Assembly (NCBI GenBank): GCA_030544235.1
Contig: CM060476.1
Span: 24,728,733 to 24,792,732, forward strand
Direction: 5' to 3'
Origin: Lepturacanthus savala
Taxonomy: Eukaryota; Chordata; Actinopteri; Scombriformes; Trichiuridae
DNA length: 64,000 bases
The notes beneath the pieces are model-generated. The model was not told where the DNA came from. It made no database searches and was given only the letters and a program-made list of their open reading frames with translations. Position numbers and translations under genes: made by a program. Below, piece after piece: positions 22,986 to 33,413 of this stretch; position 1 is the stretch's first letter; every line of letters starts with the position of its first letter.

Positions 22986-23776
22986 GCTTGAAGAGTAATT
23001 ATTTAATAGTTGTCATGAAATTCCTTGAACATGATATATTTGTGGTTTTAAGAACCAAATGTCTTCTCATTGTAGCTGACATTACTTCTCTTTGAAAGTC
23101 GAAAAATAACTCATGTTCTCATTAATATTCACAAGCCTCTCCTCTGATTGGTGGATTTTCTGTGAACGAGGGATGTCATCACAACTGCATGAAAGTCCTG
23201 GCGGCTCATTTTAAGGCACAGTTTCTGAATATGGAATGTGAATTGAGTGTTTGAAATATAAAACTTATCCCTTCTTAGAATTAAAATGATATTCATGTTT
23301 CAATTTCTACAACACGGGACCTTTACAAACATTTCTATCTATTACCATTCACTCATTACATTGTTGGAATGGTTTGGAAATGGTTTGATTTTAATAAGTT
23401 TATGTATCTTTCTGTCACTCAAGACATGTAATTTCACACGAAAAAATAAAATACAAAACATCTATCGTTGTTTTTAAGAAATGTTTTAGGAAAAAGTAAA
23501 TATATTCATATATAAAAAGAGAATACACAGAGCTGCATTCTCAATGTAATCTTTTCTGGTTATATATTAGCCACAGCATGATGAATTCCTTCTACAGCCC
23601 ATTGAAATAAAAAAAAGTCGATGAAAGTGATAAAACAGCATGTAGAACAGATCCAGAGAGCCTGAAGCTGCCAGCCGCCTGCTTTCATTTCCTCAATTGT
23701 TATTTGTGCTCCTGAGTGGAAATGTGTTTCCAGAACTCCCTTCATCTAAAACTATTGCAAGCTACTATTTTATTGT

Positions 23777-24124
23777 CAGTCAGTCAGTCAGTCATTTTCT
23801 ATACCTGCTTATTCCTCATTAGGGTCGCAGGGGTCTGCTGGAGCCTATCCCAGCGCGTTACGGCGAGAGGCAGGGATACACCCCAGATGGTCGCCAGCCA
23901 ATCGTGGGGCACACACACCATTCACTCACACACTCACACCTATGGGCAATTTAGAGTTGCCAATTAACCTGAGCATGTTTTTGGACTGTGGGAGGAAGCC
24001 GGAGTACCTGGTGAAAACCCACGCAGACACGGGGAGAACATGCAAACTCCACACAGAAAGGTCCCAGACCCCGGATCAAGGAGGTCTTGAACCTGCGACC
24101 TTCTTGCTGTGAGGCAACAGCGCT
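23777..24124 (-). mobile_element. tRNA-headed SINE (copy 2) with 12-bp target duplication
   Basis: Same family and orientation as 7936-8303, with very few differences. It lacks the first roughly 24 bp of the head: the minus-strand start is AGCGCTGTTGCC. It ends in a (TGAC)n tail of three to four units. Identical CTATTTTATTGT sequences flank it at 23765-23776 and 24125-24136. A perfect duplication plus 5' truncation is the hallmark of LINE-driven retroposition and marks a recent event. Confidence 0.92.
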
Positions 24125-24579
24125 CTATTTTATTGTGTAATAAAATAAAATAATAAGCCGATGTTGCTAAGCAACATATGCTGTTGCTGTGGTGTTGGGC
24201 CAGACAGCAGAATCTGGGTGGTAACACCGCTGTGAACACTATCACGTTCCAAACAGCAGAAATGGATCCAAAGAAGAAGTTTCTTTTCCTCACTTCGGAA
24301 ACTTGAACAGATAATCTGTTGTGCGGCTGTCAATCTCTGTCTGCTTCTCTGACTTCATCCCTCCATCGTGAAGTTAATGTTCTTTCCTCTGCCTCCTCTT
24401 CACCCTTCAGCTCAGATCCCAGTGGGAGTCTTGTCAGATTGAGTCAGACATGGAGGCAGAGACATCGTTGCACTGTGTTTTCTTAATGTGCTTTTTATGT
24501 GTATGCATGCATTTTTGGTGTGTGTTAAAAATCATGGCAACAAAGTTTTTTTTTTCTTTTTTTTAAAAAATATAAGATA

Positions 24580-24800
24580 CTGATGGGCTCGATACATCAG
24601 GGCTCCACTAATGGACCTCAGCTCCAGGGGGACGCCAGGCTGTCCTCACCCATCCAGCCCATGACAGGACACATCAGTGTTTCTGACCCAAGGGCAAGCG
24701 GTGATGATGGGCCTTCAGCAGTATGCTTGGCATCTTGGCAAAAGGCTGGTTGGCTCGTTATCAAAGTGCTCTGGGACGGATCGGGAAAGGGGCAGGTGTA
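24580..24800. other. Higher-complexity unique stretch
   Basis: A GC-richer repeat-free segment; a 72-codon open frame lacks motifs. Weak candidate conserved non-coding sequence. Confidence 0.2.
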
Positions 24801-24995
24801 GCGGTCTGAAGGTCGGTCAACAGCTGGTTCAGTCCAGCTGATTGAGGGTCATGTGAGGGCATGGATGCAGGCGTGAGACCTTCAAATGTCAAAAAAATAT
24901 TCTTAGTGTGCAAAACCACATTGAAGAACACAGAACTCTTCATCCCCAAAGTTATTGTTGAAGCAATGGTCATTACCGATATGTGTCTATGCATG

Positions 24996-25046
24996 TGTGT
25001 TTGTGTATGTGTGTGCGTGTGTGTGTGTGTTTGTGTTTGTGTCATT
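24996..25046. repeat. (TG)n microsatellite, interrupted
   Basis: TG units with TTTG and TGCG interruptions. A short (TA)n follows at 25076-25093. Confidence 0.9.
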
Positions 25047-25093
25047 CCATTACTGCAAATAACTTTGGGCTTGTGCTATATATATATATATAT

Positions 25094-27124
25094 CTTGGCA
25101 ATGTGCAATAGCCAACCCAACATAGCCAATAATTTCACTTATTTAATACCCTCCCACTGTATCTTGCACCTTATACTTTGTTTATATATATATATCATTT
25201 TAAGGTTTTATTTTTGGGTACATACATATATACATATACAATACATAATATTATTTTCCCTTAATTAAGTGAGTATGTATAAAACAATAAAGAAAAAAAA
25301 ACAATACACTATTGCAAAACACAAAAAAACTCTTAAAAAAGCCAAATAATGGCATTTCATGTTTACAATTTGTTGAAAATGTTTTTATATATGTCTTTTC
25401 TTCTGAATGACCTAACCAGTTAAACATAGTGTCAACAACAGTCTTTTCCCCTAACTGTTTTTGTTCTATTGAACAAGCTTCATCTCACTGGAGAGGAGAA
25501 CATATTCCAACCCTTCACACAACAATACATTATTTATGCTTACTCTGGTCTTTTAATGCCAACATTTGTTTGTGCAGACATAATTTAATTTCTACTCCCT
25601 GATCACACACAGAATGTCACAAAGGAATAATTTGAAAATTTAAATTTAAGACGAATCCACTTTTTTAGTTGGGAATGTGTTGTATTAATTTGTGGTAACT
25701 AACCATCTGTCCTGAATGAAGGAAAGGCTGGGAGAGAAAAATTGTTGGTGCAGGTCTGCTCAGCTAAAGAATAACTAATAAATACTAAAATACATCCTGA
25801 GCCATTCATTACTTCATTACTGAGTTATTTGACTGTAATTGCTGTAATTAGATGGCCCTTGCATGTATTAATGGGACTGGATTAGAGTTTATCAATGTGG
25901 TGCAGATGGTCATACAGAGGTACATCTTCAGACAGCTGGGCCAGGTTCTTACCCCATTCCTATAAAGACTTCCAGGCTTTATGCATAAAACATCACAATA
26001 CTGCTGTATGAGGGAAATTCACTGCACTTTGATCATTTTAAATGGCTGTGACTGTGAGGAAGTGGCTGTGGTTACTGGCAAAACAGTGACCGTTTCCATC
26101 ATTTTGTAGCAGATGTATGTTTGCAGCAGCGAGCACATGTTGGTGGCAGGTGCCTGGGTTGTTGTCGTGGCAACAAAGGTAGAAATGAACCCAAAGTAAA
26201 GTAATTATAAAACATTAAAACCTAACATTTCAAACTAAAACTACTGGTGAAGTTTTAAGGTGATATCTAGTCAGATTTGTTCACTTTCAGTGTCTCATCT
26301 TAGATACACAATGTTATTTTTTCATCAAAAAAAGTTCAAGTCTTTCAGGATTCCTTCAGTGTTTATTGTTCAGAAGTTTTTTTTTTAATTATTCTCAGAG
26401 GATGACTGTTGTTCATTCACTAGATAAACAATATTATCTTATAAATGTAAATATAAATATAAATAGACAATAAATGAGGTAAATTCATAAATATCCAGAT
26501 TGTTGGAAACATTTAGGATAAAGAGAGTACATAACCTAACACAATATTTAACATAAGTTTAAACATTATTAGACATTTTAATCAAGAAAATTCACATACT
26601 GTGCCTTTAAGATGCTGGTTTTGAGCCACATTGAGCCCAGCTGGGGGCCATCATTCCATTTCTCATTAAATTATTGTTGGCTCTCTCCAATCTGTAATAA
26701 ATTCATAAAACCGTACAGCAAGGGCAGATTGAAACCAAGTAGTTCAAAAGAAAAACAAAAACAGTTTTTGGAATAAAAAACCATTGAATGTATTTATTTA
26801 GACATGTTCTTGGTGGAGTGGAGATGTACTGAACAACTTCCTGTCTTGGCTCCTTCACTTTTATTCATTTGATCGATTACTACTGAATTTTTTTGAAGCA
26901 GGATTCAGGCTACGTGAGTTGAAAACACTCCACAGAGCCCAAGGAAACTCATGATGCCTAATTTACTGATATGATTTTGAGGATAATGTACAAAGTGTTA
27001 TATGTCTGCTGCAAAGTCTGCACACACTTCTGGTCTTAAAATAATTGAAACCGTTTTCTCTAACGTGCGTGTAGTGCAGTAAATACTGAGGAAATCTTGT
27101 GTATATGGCAATATGGCATAGTAG
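25094..27124. other. Unannotated AT-rich sequence
   Basis: No gene, RNA or clear mobile element. Short A/T runs and TAAATA repeats near 26450 only. Confidence 0.5.
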
Positions 27125-27151
27125 TACACACACACACACACACACACACAC
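27125..27151. repeat. (CA)n microsatellite
   Basis: About 13 CA units. The pyrimidine-rich sequence after it (27160-27310) ends TCCCCTCCTGCAGGG, resembling a splice acceptor, but no exon is supported. Confidence 0.9.
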
Positions 27152-27639
27152 ATTCTGATAGGTGTCCCTCCCCCACTGGCTGAATGTTCTCCCTTCACAT
27201 CTCCACTCCTGCTCCTTTCCATCCATCTCCAGCCTCTTTTCCTCACACCCATTTCCTCTCCCTCTGTCTCCTCTCTGTCTCCATCGTCACTATCTTCCCC
27301 TCCTGCAGGGTGATGATGGCGTTCTCGTTTTTTTTCCTTCCCAGCAGATAAAGAGGGCAGAAGGTGCTGATAGTTGTTGGCAGCCGCTGTCTCCTAGCTC
27401 TAGAGCCTGGCGACTGGTATTTGTATTTCTGACATGTAATAAAGCGTTGGTTTCTAAGGGAATGCTGCCATATATCATTCACTCTACTTTCATTACACTT
27501 AGGTTGACATATACGCAGAAGAGGAGCGTTGAAAGTATTCCTCACAGATCAAAACAACCATTTATGGTTTTCATGCATTTATTGTTTTCAAAGATAACAC
27601 TTTGGAAAAATAGAAAGATTGACTTTCCCCCCATTTTAA

Positions 27640-27720
27640 AATCTTCCAACAGTATATATCTTGTTTTATTGCCCAGACTAAACTCAAGCCTCTAAAAGTT
27701 ATTGAAATAATAATTTAAGG
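27640..27720. repeat. Repeat end shared with 33125-33190
   Basis: TTTTATTGCCCAGACTAAAC and AGTTATTGAAATAATAATTTAA recur almost unchanged at 33135-33182. It looks like one end of the CAATAAAAC-type MITE family (17887-18240). Confidence 0.5.
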
Positions 27721-28130
27721 TAGAAAACAGAATAAACAATGCAGATATTTCCACTTGTCACCCATCTCGCCTCTTTCCCCATCCCCACACAGGAAAAGGA
27801 AGAAAAAGAAAATAGATAAGGAAATCATTTTTTGGAAATATAGAAAATAAACAAGTGGGTGACTTATACTGTTAAGTTCTGTTGAGTACAAGGTGAATAC
27901 AATTTAAAGCAGGTCAATATTCTTCATAAAGTGGTGCCAGACTTATGCTTACACAAATAAGGAATTAGTCCTGGGTCTCAGGTATGACACAGACATTGGA
28001 ATATAAATATAAAATTGGCATAAAATATAAAAATTTGAGTAATTAAATAATAACAAAAATAAAATAGTTGTATAAAATAGTAGAAATAAGATAATGTAGT
28101 TTAAAGGGTGAGGTAGACGTGTAGTTATGA

Positions 28131-28172
28131 ACAGCACACACACACACACATATATATGTATATATATATTAA
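28131..28172. repeat. (CA)n/(TA)n microsatellite
   Basis: A short ACACAC run passes into ATATATAT. Confidence 0.8.
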
Positions 28173-28470
28173 ACTTTATAAGTGGCTAGCTGTTTGATTC
28201 AATAATTGATCCATGATCAATAGAAATATGATGTTTATATGATGATGATAAATATGATGTTTGTACACAACGTAAAACTATATGTTATGTTATCTATGTT
28301 ATATTGAACTATTTTCCTATTGTATTAATGATTTGGATCTTAAGGATATTTATTGATATTGTTTTATTGACCAGGCCAACTGCCTGTGAATTAAACTATC
28401 TTGGAAAAAAATACTCAGTGGATGGGGAAGCTGACTGATAGCCTCCTAGTGAGAAACAAAAAGGTTTTGG
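28173..28470. repeat. Decayed MITE-like repeat next to the SINE
   Basis: ATTGATCCATGATCAATAGAAATATGATG and the following bases have a counterpart at 33001-33030. TTGTTTTATTGACCAGGCC (28357-28378) is the MITE-type end, and 28391-28460 matches 11701-11770. No coding. Confidence 0.45.
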
Positions 28471-28473
28471 TGG

Positions 28474-28686
28474 TTCAGTGGGACCTTGGTCTGGGACCTT
28501 TCTGTGTGGTGTTTCATGCTCTCTCTGTGTCTGGTGGGTTTTCTCCAGGTTCTCCAGTTTCCTCCCACATTCCAAACGCATGCTGAGGTTAACTGGAGAC
28601 TCTAAATTACTATAGAAGGGAGGGTGTGAGTGAATGGTGTATGTGCTTCATGATAGGCTGCTACCTGTCTGGGTGGATCCTGCCTC
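28474..28686 (+). mobile_element. Old SINE, first part, split by Rex3
   Basis: Plus-strand body of the same SINE family as 7936-8303 (GGTCTGGGACCTTTCTGTGT, TTCCTCCCACATTCCAAACG, GACTCTAAATTAC), starting after the lost tRNA-like head. It stops at GGATCCTGCCTC, the target duplication of the LINE, and resumes at 31482. It is clearly more diverged than copies 1 and 2, so it is an older insertion. Confidence 0.85.
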
Positions 28687-28703
28687 GTCTCGTCTTCTTC
28701 CGC

Positions 28704-30560
28704 TTATCTGTAATCGGGTCGCGGGGGCAGCAGCTTCAGCAGGGAAGCCCAGACTTCCCTCTCCCCATCTACTTCCTCCAGCTCTTCCGGGGGGACCCCA
28801 AGGCGTTCCCAGACCACCCGAGAGACATAGTCTCTCCAGCGTGTCCTGGGTCTTCCCCGGGGCCGCCGCCCGGAGGGACGTGCCCGGAACACCTCACCAG
28901 GGAGGCGTCCAGGAGGCATCCTCACTAGATGCCCGAGCCACCTCAACTGGCTCCTCTCGATGTGGAGGAGCAGCGGTTCTACTCTGAGCTCCTCGCGGAT
29001 GACCGAGCTTCTCACCCTATCTCTAAGGGAGAGCCCAGCCACCCGGCGAAGGAAACCCATTTCGGCCGCTTGTATTCGCGATCTCGTTCTTTCGGTCACT
29101 ACCCAAAGCTCGTGACCATAGGTGAGGGTAGGAAGTTAGATTGACTGGTAAATCAGGAGCTTCGCCTTTCGGCTCAGCTCCTTCTTCACCACGACGGACC
29201 GATGCAGGGCCCGCATCACTGCAGACGCCGCACCGATCCGCCGGTCAATCTCCTGCTCCATCCTCCCCCCACTCGTGAACAAGACCCCGAGATACTTGAA
29301 CTCCTCCACTTGAGGCAGGATCTCATCCCCGACCTGGAGTCGACACTCCACCCTTTTCCGGTCCAGAACCATGGCCTCGGATTTGGAGGTGCTGATTTTC
29401 ATCCCAGCCGCTTCACACTCGGCTGCGAACTGCTCCAGTGAGAGCTGAAGGTCACTGCTCGATGAAGCCAACAGGACCAGATCGTCCGCAAATAGCAACG
29501 ACCCAATCCTGAGGCCACCAAACCGCAGCCCCTCGACGCCCTGGCTGCGCCTAGAAATTCTGTCCATAAAAGTTATGAACAGAATCGGTGACAAAGGGCA
29601 GCCCTGACGGAGTCCAACCCCCACTGGAAACAAGTTCGTCTTATTACCGGCAATGCGGACCAAGCTCTGGCACCGAGAGTACAGGGACCGGACAGCCCGT
29701 GTCAACGGGTCCGGGACCCCATACTCCCGGAGCACCCCCCACAGGACTGCCCGAGGGACACGGTCGAACGCCTTCTCCAGATCCACAAAACACATGTAGA
29801 CTGGTTGGGCGAACTCCCACGCACCCTCAAGCACCCTGCTAAGGGTATAGAGCTGGTCCACAGTTCCACGACCAGGACGAAAACCACACTGCTCCTCCTG
29901 AATCCGAGGTTCGACTATCTTACGGACCCTCCTCTCCAGTACCCCCGAATAGACTTTCCCAGGGAGGCTGAGGAGTGTGATCCCTCTATAGTTGGAACAC
30001 ACCCTCTGGTCCCCCCTTTTATAAAGGGGAACCACCACCCCGGTTTGCCAGTCCAGAGGCACTGCCCCCGATGTCCACGCGATGTTGCAGAGACGTGTCA
30101 ACCAAGACAGCCCTACAACATCCAGAGCCTTGATGAACTCAGGGCGAATCTCATCCACCCCCGGGGCCTTGCCGCCGAGGAGCTTTTTGACTACCTCGGC
30201 GATCTCAGCCCCAGAGATAGGCGAGTCCACCACTGATCCCCCAGACTCTGCTTCTTCAACAGAAGACGTGCTGGTGGGATTGAGGAGGTCTTCGAAGTAT
30301 TCCCCCCACCGATCCAGGACGTCCCGAGTTGAGGTCAGCAGCACCCCGTCTCCACTGAACACAGTGTCAACGGTGCGCCGCTTTCCCCTCCTGAGACGCC
30401 GAATGGTGGTCCAGAACTTCCTCGAAGCCGTTCGAAAGTCTTTCTCCATGGCCTCACCGAACTCCTCCCACGCCCGAGTTTTTGCCTCGGCAACCACCGA
30501 GGCTGCGATCCGCTTAGCACGCCGATACCCGTCAGCTGCTTCCGGAGACCCACAGGCCAA
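28704..30560 (-). pseudogene. Rex3: Rex3 reverse transcriptase and C-terminal region
   Basis: The frame runs 474 codons from 30560, hits TAA at 29136-29138, then continues in the same frame to 28704. The stop falls in a place where a tyrosine codon (TAT) would fit, between QSI and LPTLTYG. Counting from the methionine at 30560, RT motifs are visible in order: NYRGITLL (190-197), QCGFRPGRG (224-232), FVDLEKAFD with the first catalytic Asp (258-266), GLRQGCPLSP (316-325), and FADD with the catalytic pair at 357-360. Beyond the stop, the tail includes WLGHLVRMP and GRRPRGRPRTRW, an RTE-type C-terminus. The ORF overlaps the endonuclease frame but is shifted by one base, so the original single polyprotein is broken near 30600. 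The enzyme primes reverse transcription at nicked target DNA. Confidence 0.9.
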
Positions 30561-31434
30561 GAAGGTTCTGTAGGACTCCTTCTTCAGCTTGACGGCATCC
30601 CTTCCCCCACCATCGGAGCCAACTCACTACCAGTTGGTGATCAGTTGACAGCTCCGCCCCTCTCTTCACCCGAGTGTCCAGGACATGAGGCCGCAAGTCC
30701 GACGACACGACAACAAAGTCGATCATTGAACTGCAGCCAAGGGTGTCCTGGTGCCAAGTGCACATATGGACACCCCTATGCCTGAACATGGTGTTCGTTA
30801 TGGACAATCCATGACAAGCACAGAAGTCCAACAACGAAACACCATTCGGGTTCAGATCAGGGGGGCCGTTCCTCCCAATCACGCCTCTCCAGGTCACACT
30901 GTCATTGCCCACGTGAGCATTGAAGTCCCCCAGGAGGACGAGGGAGTCCCCAGAAGGGGCGCCCTCCAGCACCCTATCCAAGGACTCCAAGAAGGGTGGG
31001 TACTCTGAACTGTCATTCCGCGCATAGGCACAAACGACAGTCAGGACCCGTCCCCCCACCCGAAGGCGGAGGGAGGCTACCCTCTCGTCCACTGGGGTGA
31101 ACCCCAATGTAAAGGCACCGAGCCGGGGGGAAACAAGCATTCCCACCCCAGCTCTGCGCCTCTCACCGGGGGCAACTCCAGAGTGGTAGAGAATCCAACC
31201 CCTCTCGAGGAAACTGGTTTCGGAGCCCACACTGTGCGTCGAGGCGAGCCCGACTCTATCTAGTCGGTACCTCTCAACCTTGCGCGCCAGCTCAGGCTCC
31301 TTCCCCGCCAGAGAGGTGACGTTCCATGTCCCCAGAGCCAGTTTCTGCAGCCGGGGGTTGAACCGCCAGGGTCCCCGCCTCCGACTGTCTCCGCATCGTC
31401 CCCCTGTGGCCCCCCCCACGGGTGGTGAGTCCAT
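30532..31434 (-). pseudogene. Rex3: Rex3 AP-type endonuclease domain
   Basis: A 300-codon frame that carries the whole endonuclease of the LINE, which nicks target DNA to start integration. Visible motifs are GTWNV (Asn 38), LLGDFNAH (Asp 170, Asn 172), SMIDFVVV (Asp 239) and STDHQLV (Asp 265, His 266). The glutamate usually found in the second endonuclease motif is replaced: the sequence there is GLASTH (63-68). I recall the same substitution in related fish elements, so it may be family-wide. After residue 277 the frame becomes unrelated because of a frameshift in a G-rich run near 30600; the natural continuation enters the RT frame. Confidence 0.88.
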
Positions 31435-31481
31435 GGGGAGGGGGGCCCACGTTGCCGCTTCGGGCTAAGGGGATCCTGCCT

Positions 31482-31556
31482 CTCACCTGTAATGTGCTGG
31501 GTTTGGCTCCAGCAGACCATGTGATGTAAGGAGTAGGTGGGTGTAGAAAATGACTG
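31482..31556 (+). mobile_element. Old SINE, second part, after the Rex3 insertion
   Basis: TCACCTGTAATGTGCTGGGT followed by GGCTCCAGCAGACC and ending GTAGAAAATGACTGAC continues the SINE exactly where 28686 left off. Removing the LINE and one copy of the duplication gives an uninterrupted SINE body and tail. Confidence 0.85.
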
Positions 31557-31574
31557 ACACTGTATTTTGATATA

Positions 31575-32783
31575 CACTCACTGGCCACCTTATTAGGTAC
31601 ACCCTGCTAGTAATGGGTTGGACCCCCTTTTGCCTTCAGAACTGCCTCAATTCTTCGTGGCATAGATTCAACAAGGTGCTGGAAGCATTCCTCAGAGAGT
31701 TTGGTCCATATTGACATGATGGCATCACACAGTTGGTGCAGATTTGTCGGCTGCACAACCATGATGCGAATCTCCTGTTCCACCACATCCCAAAGATGCT
31801 CTATTGGATTGAGATCTGGTGACTGTGGAGGCCATTTGAGTACAGTGAACTCATTGTCATGTTCAAGAAACCAGTCTGAGATGATTCCAGCTTTATGACA
31901 TGGTGCATTATCCTGCTGAAAGTAGCCATCAGAAGTTGGGTACATTGTGGTCATAAAGGGATGGACATGGTCAGCAACAATACTCAGGTAGGCTGTGGCG
32001 TTGCAACGATGCTCAATTGGTACCAAGGGGCCCAAAGAGTGCCAAGAAAATATTCCCCACACCATTACACCACCACCAGCAGCCTGAACCGTTGATACAA
32101 GGCAGGATGGATGTTGTTGACGCCAAATTCTGACCCTACCATCCGAATGTCGCAGCAGAAATTGAGACTCATCAGACCAGGCAACGTTTTTCCAATCTTC
32201 TATTGTCCAATTTCGATGAGCTTGTGCAAATTGTAGCCTCAGTTTCCTGTTCTTAGCTGAAAGGAGTGGCACCCGGCGTGGTCTTCTGCTGCTGTAGCCC
32301 ATCTGCCTCAAAGTTCGACATACTGTGTGTTCAGAGATGCTCTTCTGCCTACCTTGGTTGTAACGGGTGGTTATTTGAGTCACTGTTGCCTTTCTATCAG
32401 CTCCAACCAGTCTGGCCATTCTCCTCTGACCTCTGGGATCAACAAGACATTTCCGCCCACAGAACTGCCGCTCACTGGATATTTTTTCTTTTTTGGACCA
32501 TTCTCTTTAAACCCTAGAGATGGTTGTGCGTGAAAATCCCAGTAGATCAGCAGTTTCTGAAATACTCAGACTAGCCCTTCTGGCACCAACAACCATGCCA
32601 CATTGAAAGTCACTCAAATCACCTTTCTTCCCCATACTGATGCTCGGTTTGAACTGCAGGAGATTGTCTTGACCATGTCTACATGCCTAAATGCACTGAG
32701 TTGCTGCCATGTGATTGGCTGATTAGAAATTAATTGTTAATGAGCAGTTGGACAGGTGTACCTAATAAAGTGGCCGGTGAGTG
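31575..32783 (-). mobile_element. Tc1/mariner transposon, DD36E type, 1209 bp
   Basis: Terminal inverted repeats are CACTCACTGGCCACCTTATT and, at the other end, CACTCACCGGCCACTTTATT, both continuing AGGTACACC. TA target duplications are at 31573-31574 and 32784-32785. The single gene on the minus strand fills the element. Both ends are present, so the element could still be moved if transposase were supplied. High similarity to the fish family I remember points to a fairly recent insertion. Confidence 0.93.
31607..32635 (-). pseudogene. Tc1-like transposase with one nonsense codon
   Basis: A 342-codon frame starts with MGKKGDLSDF at 32635. It is open except for TAA at 32507-32509 (codon 43), in the first DNA-binding helix-turn-helix region, where TAC would encode Tyr. 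The downstream 270 codons (from 32419) are uninterrupted. The catalytic triad is complete: Asp 155 in WSDESQF, Asp 242 in FQQDNAPC and Glu 279 in NPIEHLW. The last two are separated by 36 residues (DD36E), as in the Incomer group of Tc1-like elements. The enzyme cuts and pastes the element at TA. Only this one stop separates the copy from an intact frame, but the protein as written is truncated and inactive. Confidence 0.93.
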
Positions 32784-32940
32784 TATATTGATAAAATGTT
32801 AACATTGATCAATATCAATAACTCTAACTCTTTCTTTTAAACATTTTATGTGTAATGACCATTTGTGCTTACATAAATGTAGAGGCGGCTATATAACTAG
32901 AACATATATTCATTGATATTTGTCTATTTTTTTAATATTG

Positions 32941-33261
32941 ACCCTGAGAAAAAAGGCTGAATGTAACACATATAAACTTGATTAGTGGTTTATCTGTTCC
33001 ATTGATCCATTATCAATAGAAATATGATGTTTATGAGCCAAGGGGGAGCAACATTGGTCTGATGATTGATATTATTATATTGAATTATTTTTATTGTATA
33101 GATGATGTGCATGTTGCTAATACAGATCAATAGGATTTTATTGCCCAGACCTACCTCAAGTTATTGAAATAATAATTTAACATGTAGACAAATGTGTGTT
33201 GAGGGTTAAATAGAAAGAGAATCTGCTTCTTTTTGAGGGAACCATAAACTAAAAGGTTCGG
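32941..33261. repeat. Decayed repeat sequence including MITE end
   Basis: 33001-33030 (CATTATCAATAGAAATATGATG) matches 28205-28235. 33131-33185 matches 27650-27715. It appears to be a second decayed copy of the MITE-like repeat left of the SINE/Rex3 block. Confidence 0.45.
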
Positions 33262-33413
33262 AACCACTGGTGTAAAGGTTAGAGAAGCCAGTTTGTGACT
33301 GGGAAGTTTAATCCTGAGACCAGCAGGATAATTCTCCTTTAAAAAAAAAATAATAATTTAAAGTAAACAACAGTACTTGCCCTCATGACCACCACTGGGT
33401 TGCCCTTGAGCAA
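33262..33413 (+). mobile_element. Second SINE type, decayed
   Basis: ACTGGTGTAAAGGTTAGAGA followed by AGCCAGTTTGTGACTGGGAA resembles a tRNA-like head with an A-box-like GGTGTAAAGGTTAG. TGACCACCACTGGGTTGCCC and CTTGAGCAA form the typical body of a SINE common in teleosts. A 14-bp TTAAAGTAAACAAC occurs at 33358-33371 and 33421-33434, a local duplication in its 3' half. Confidence 0.55.

Larger units (their letters stand above)
28687..31469 (-). mobile_element. Rex3: Rex3 LINE (RTE clade), nearly full coding length
   Basis: A 2.8-kb non-LTR retrotransposon on the minus strand with an AP-type endonuclease followed by reverse transcriptase and a C-terminal region. It is flanked by a perfect 12-bp duplication GGATCCTGCCTC (28675-28686 and 31470-31481). 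The 3' end (minus strand) reads GATTACAGATAAGCGGAAGA with no poly(A). Rex3 is named because 29586-29606 and 30031-30050 match the widely used Rex3 PCR primer sites as I remember them, the second with one difference. It is far GC-richer than the surrounding DNA. It is inactivated by one frameshift near 30600 and one nonsense codon at 29136-29138, so it looks young but dead. Confidence 0.92.
31557..32940 (+). repeat. Interspersed repeat hosting the Tc1-like element
   Basis: CTGTATTTTGATA precedes the transposon. TATTGATAAAATGTT and later ACATAAATGTAGAGGCGGCTATATAAC follow it. The repeat at 11449-11600 has these blocks joined without the transposon, so it shows the empty-site arrangement. Confidence 0.55.

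Noticed and set aside
27290..27330. Splice acceptor and exon start near CTCCTGCAGGG
   Set aside because: The pyrimidine tract is part of a longer CT-rich stretch and no donor or recognised peptide follows.
29702..30573. Plus-strand open frames of 61-163 codons over the Rex3 region
   Set aside because: They are GC-rich shadows antisense to the Rex3 reverse transcriptase.
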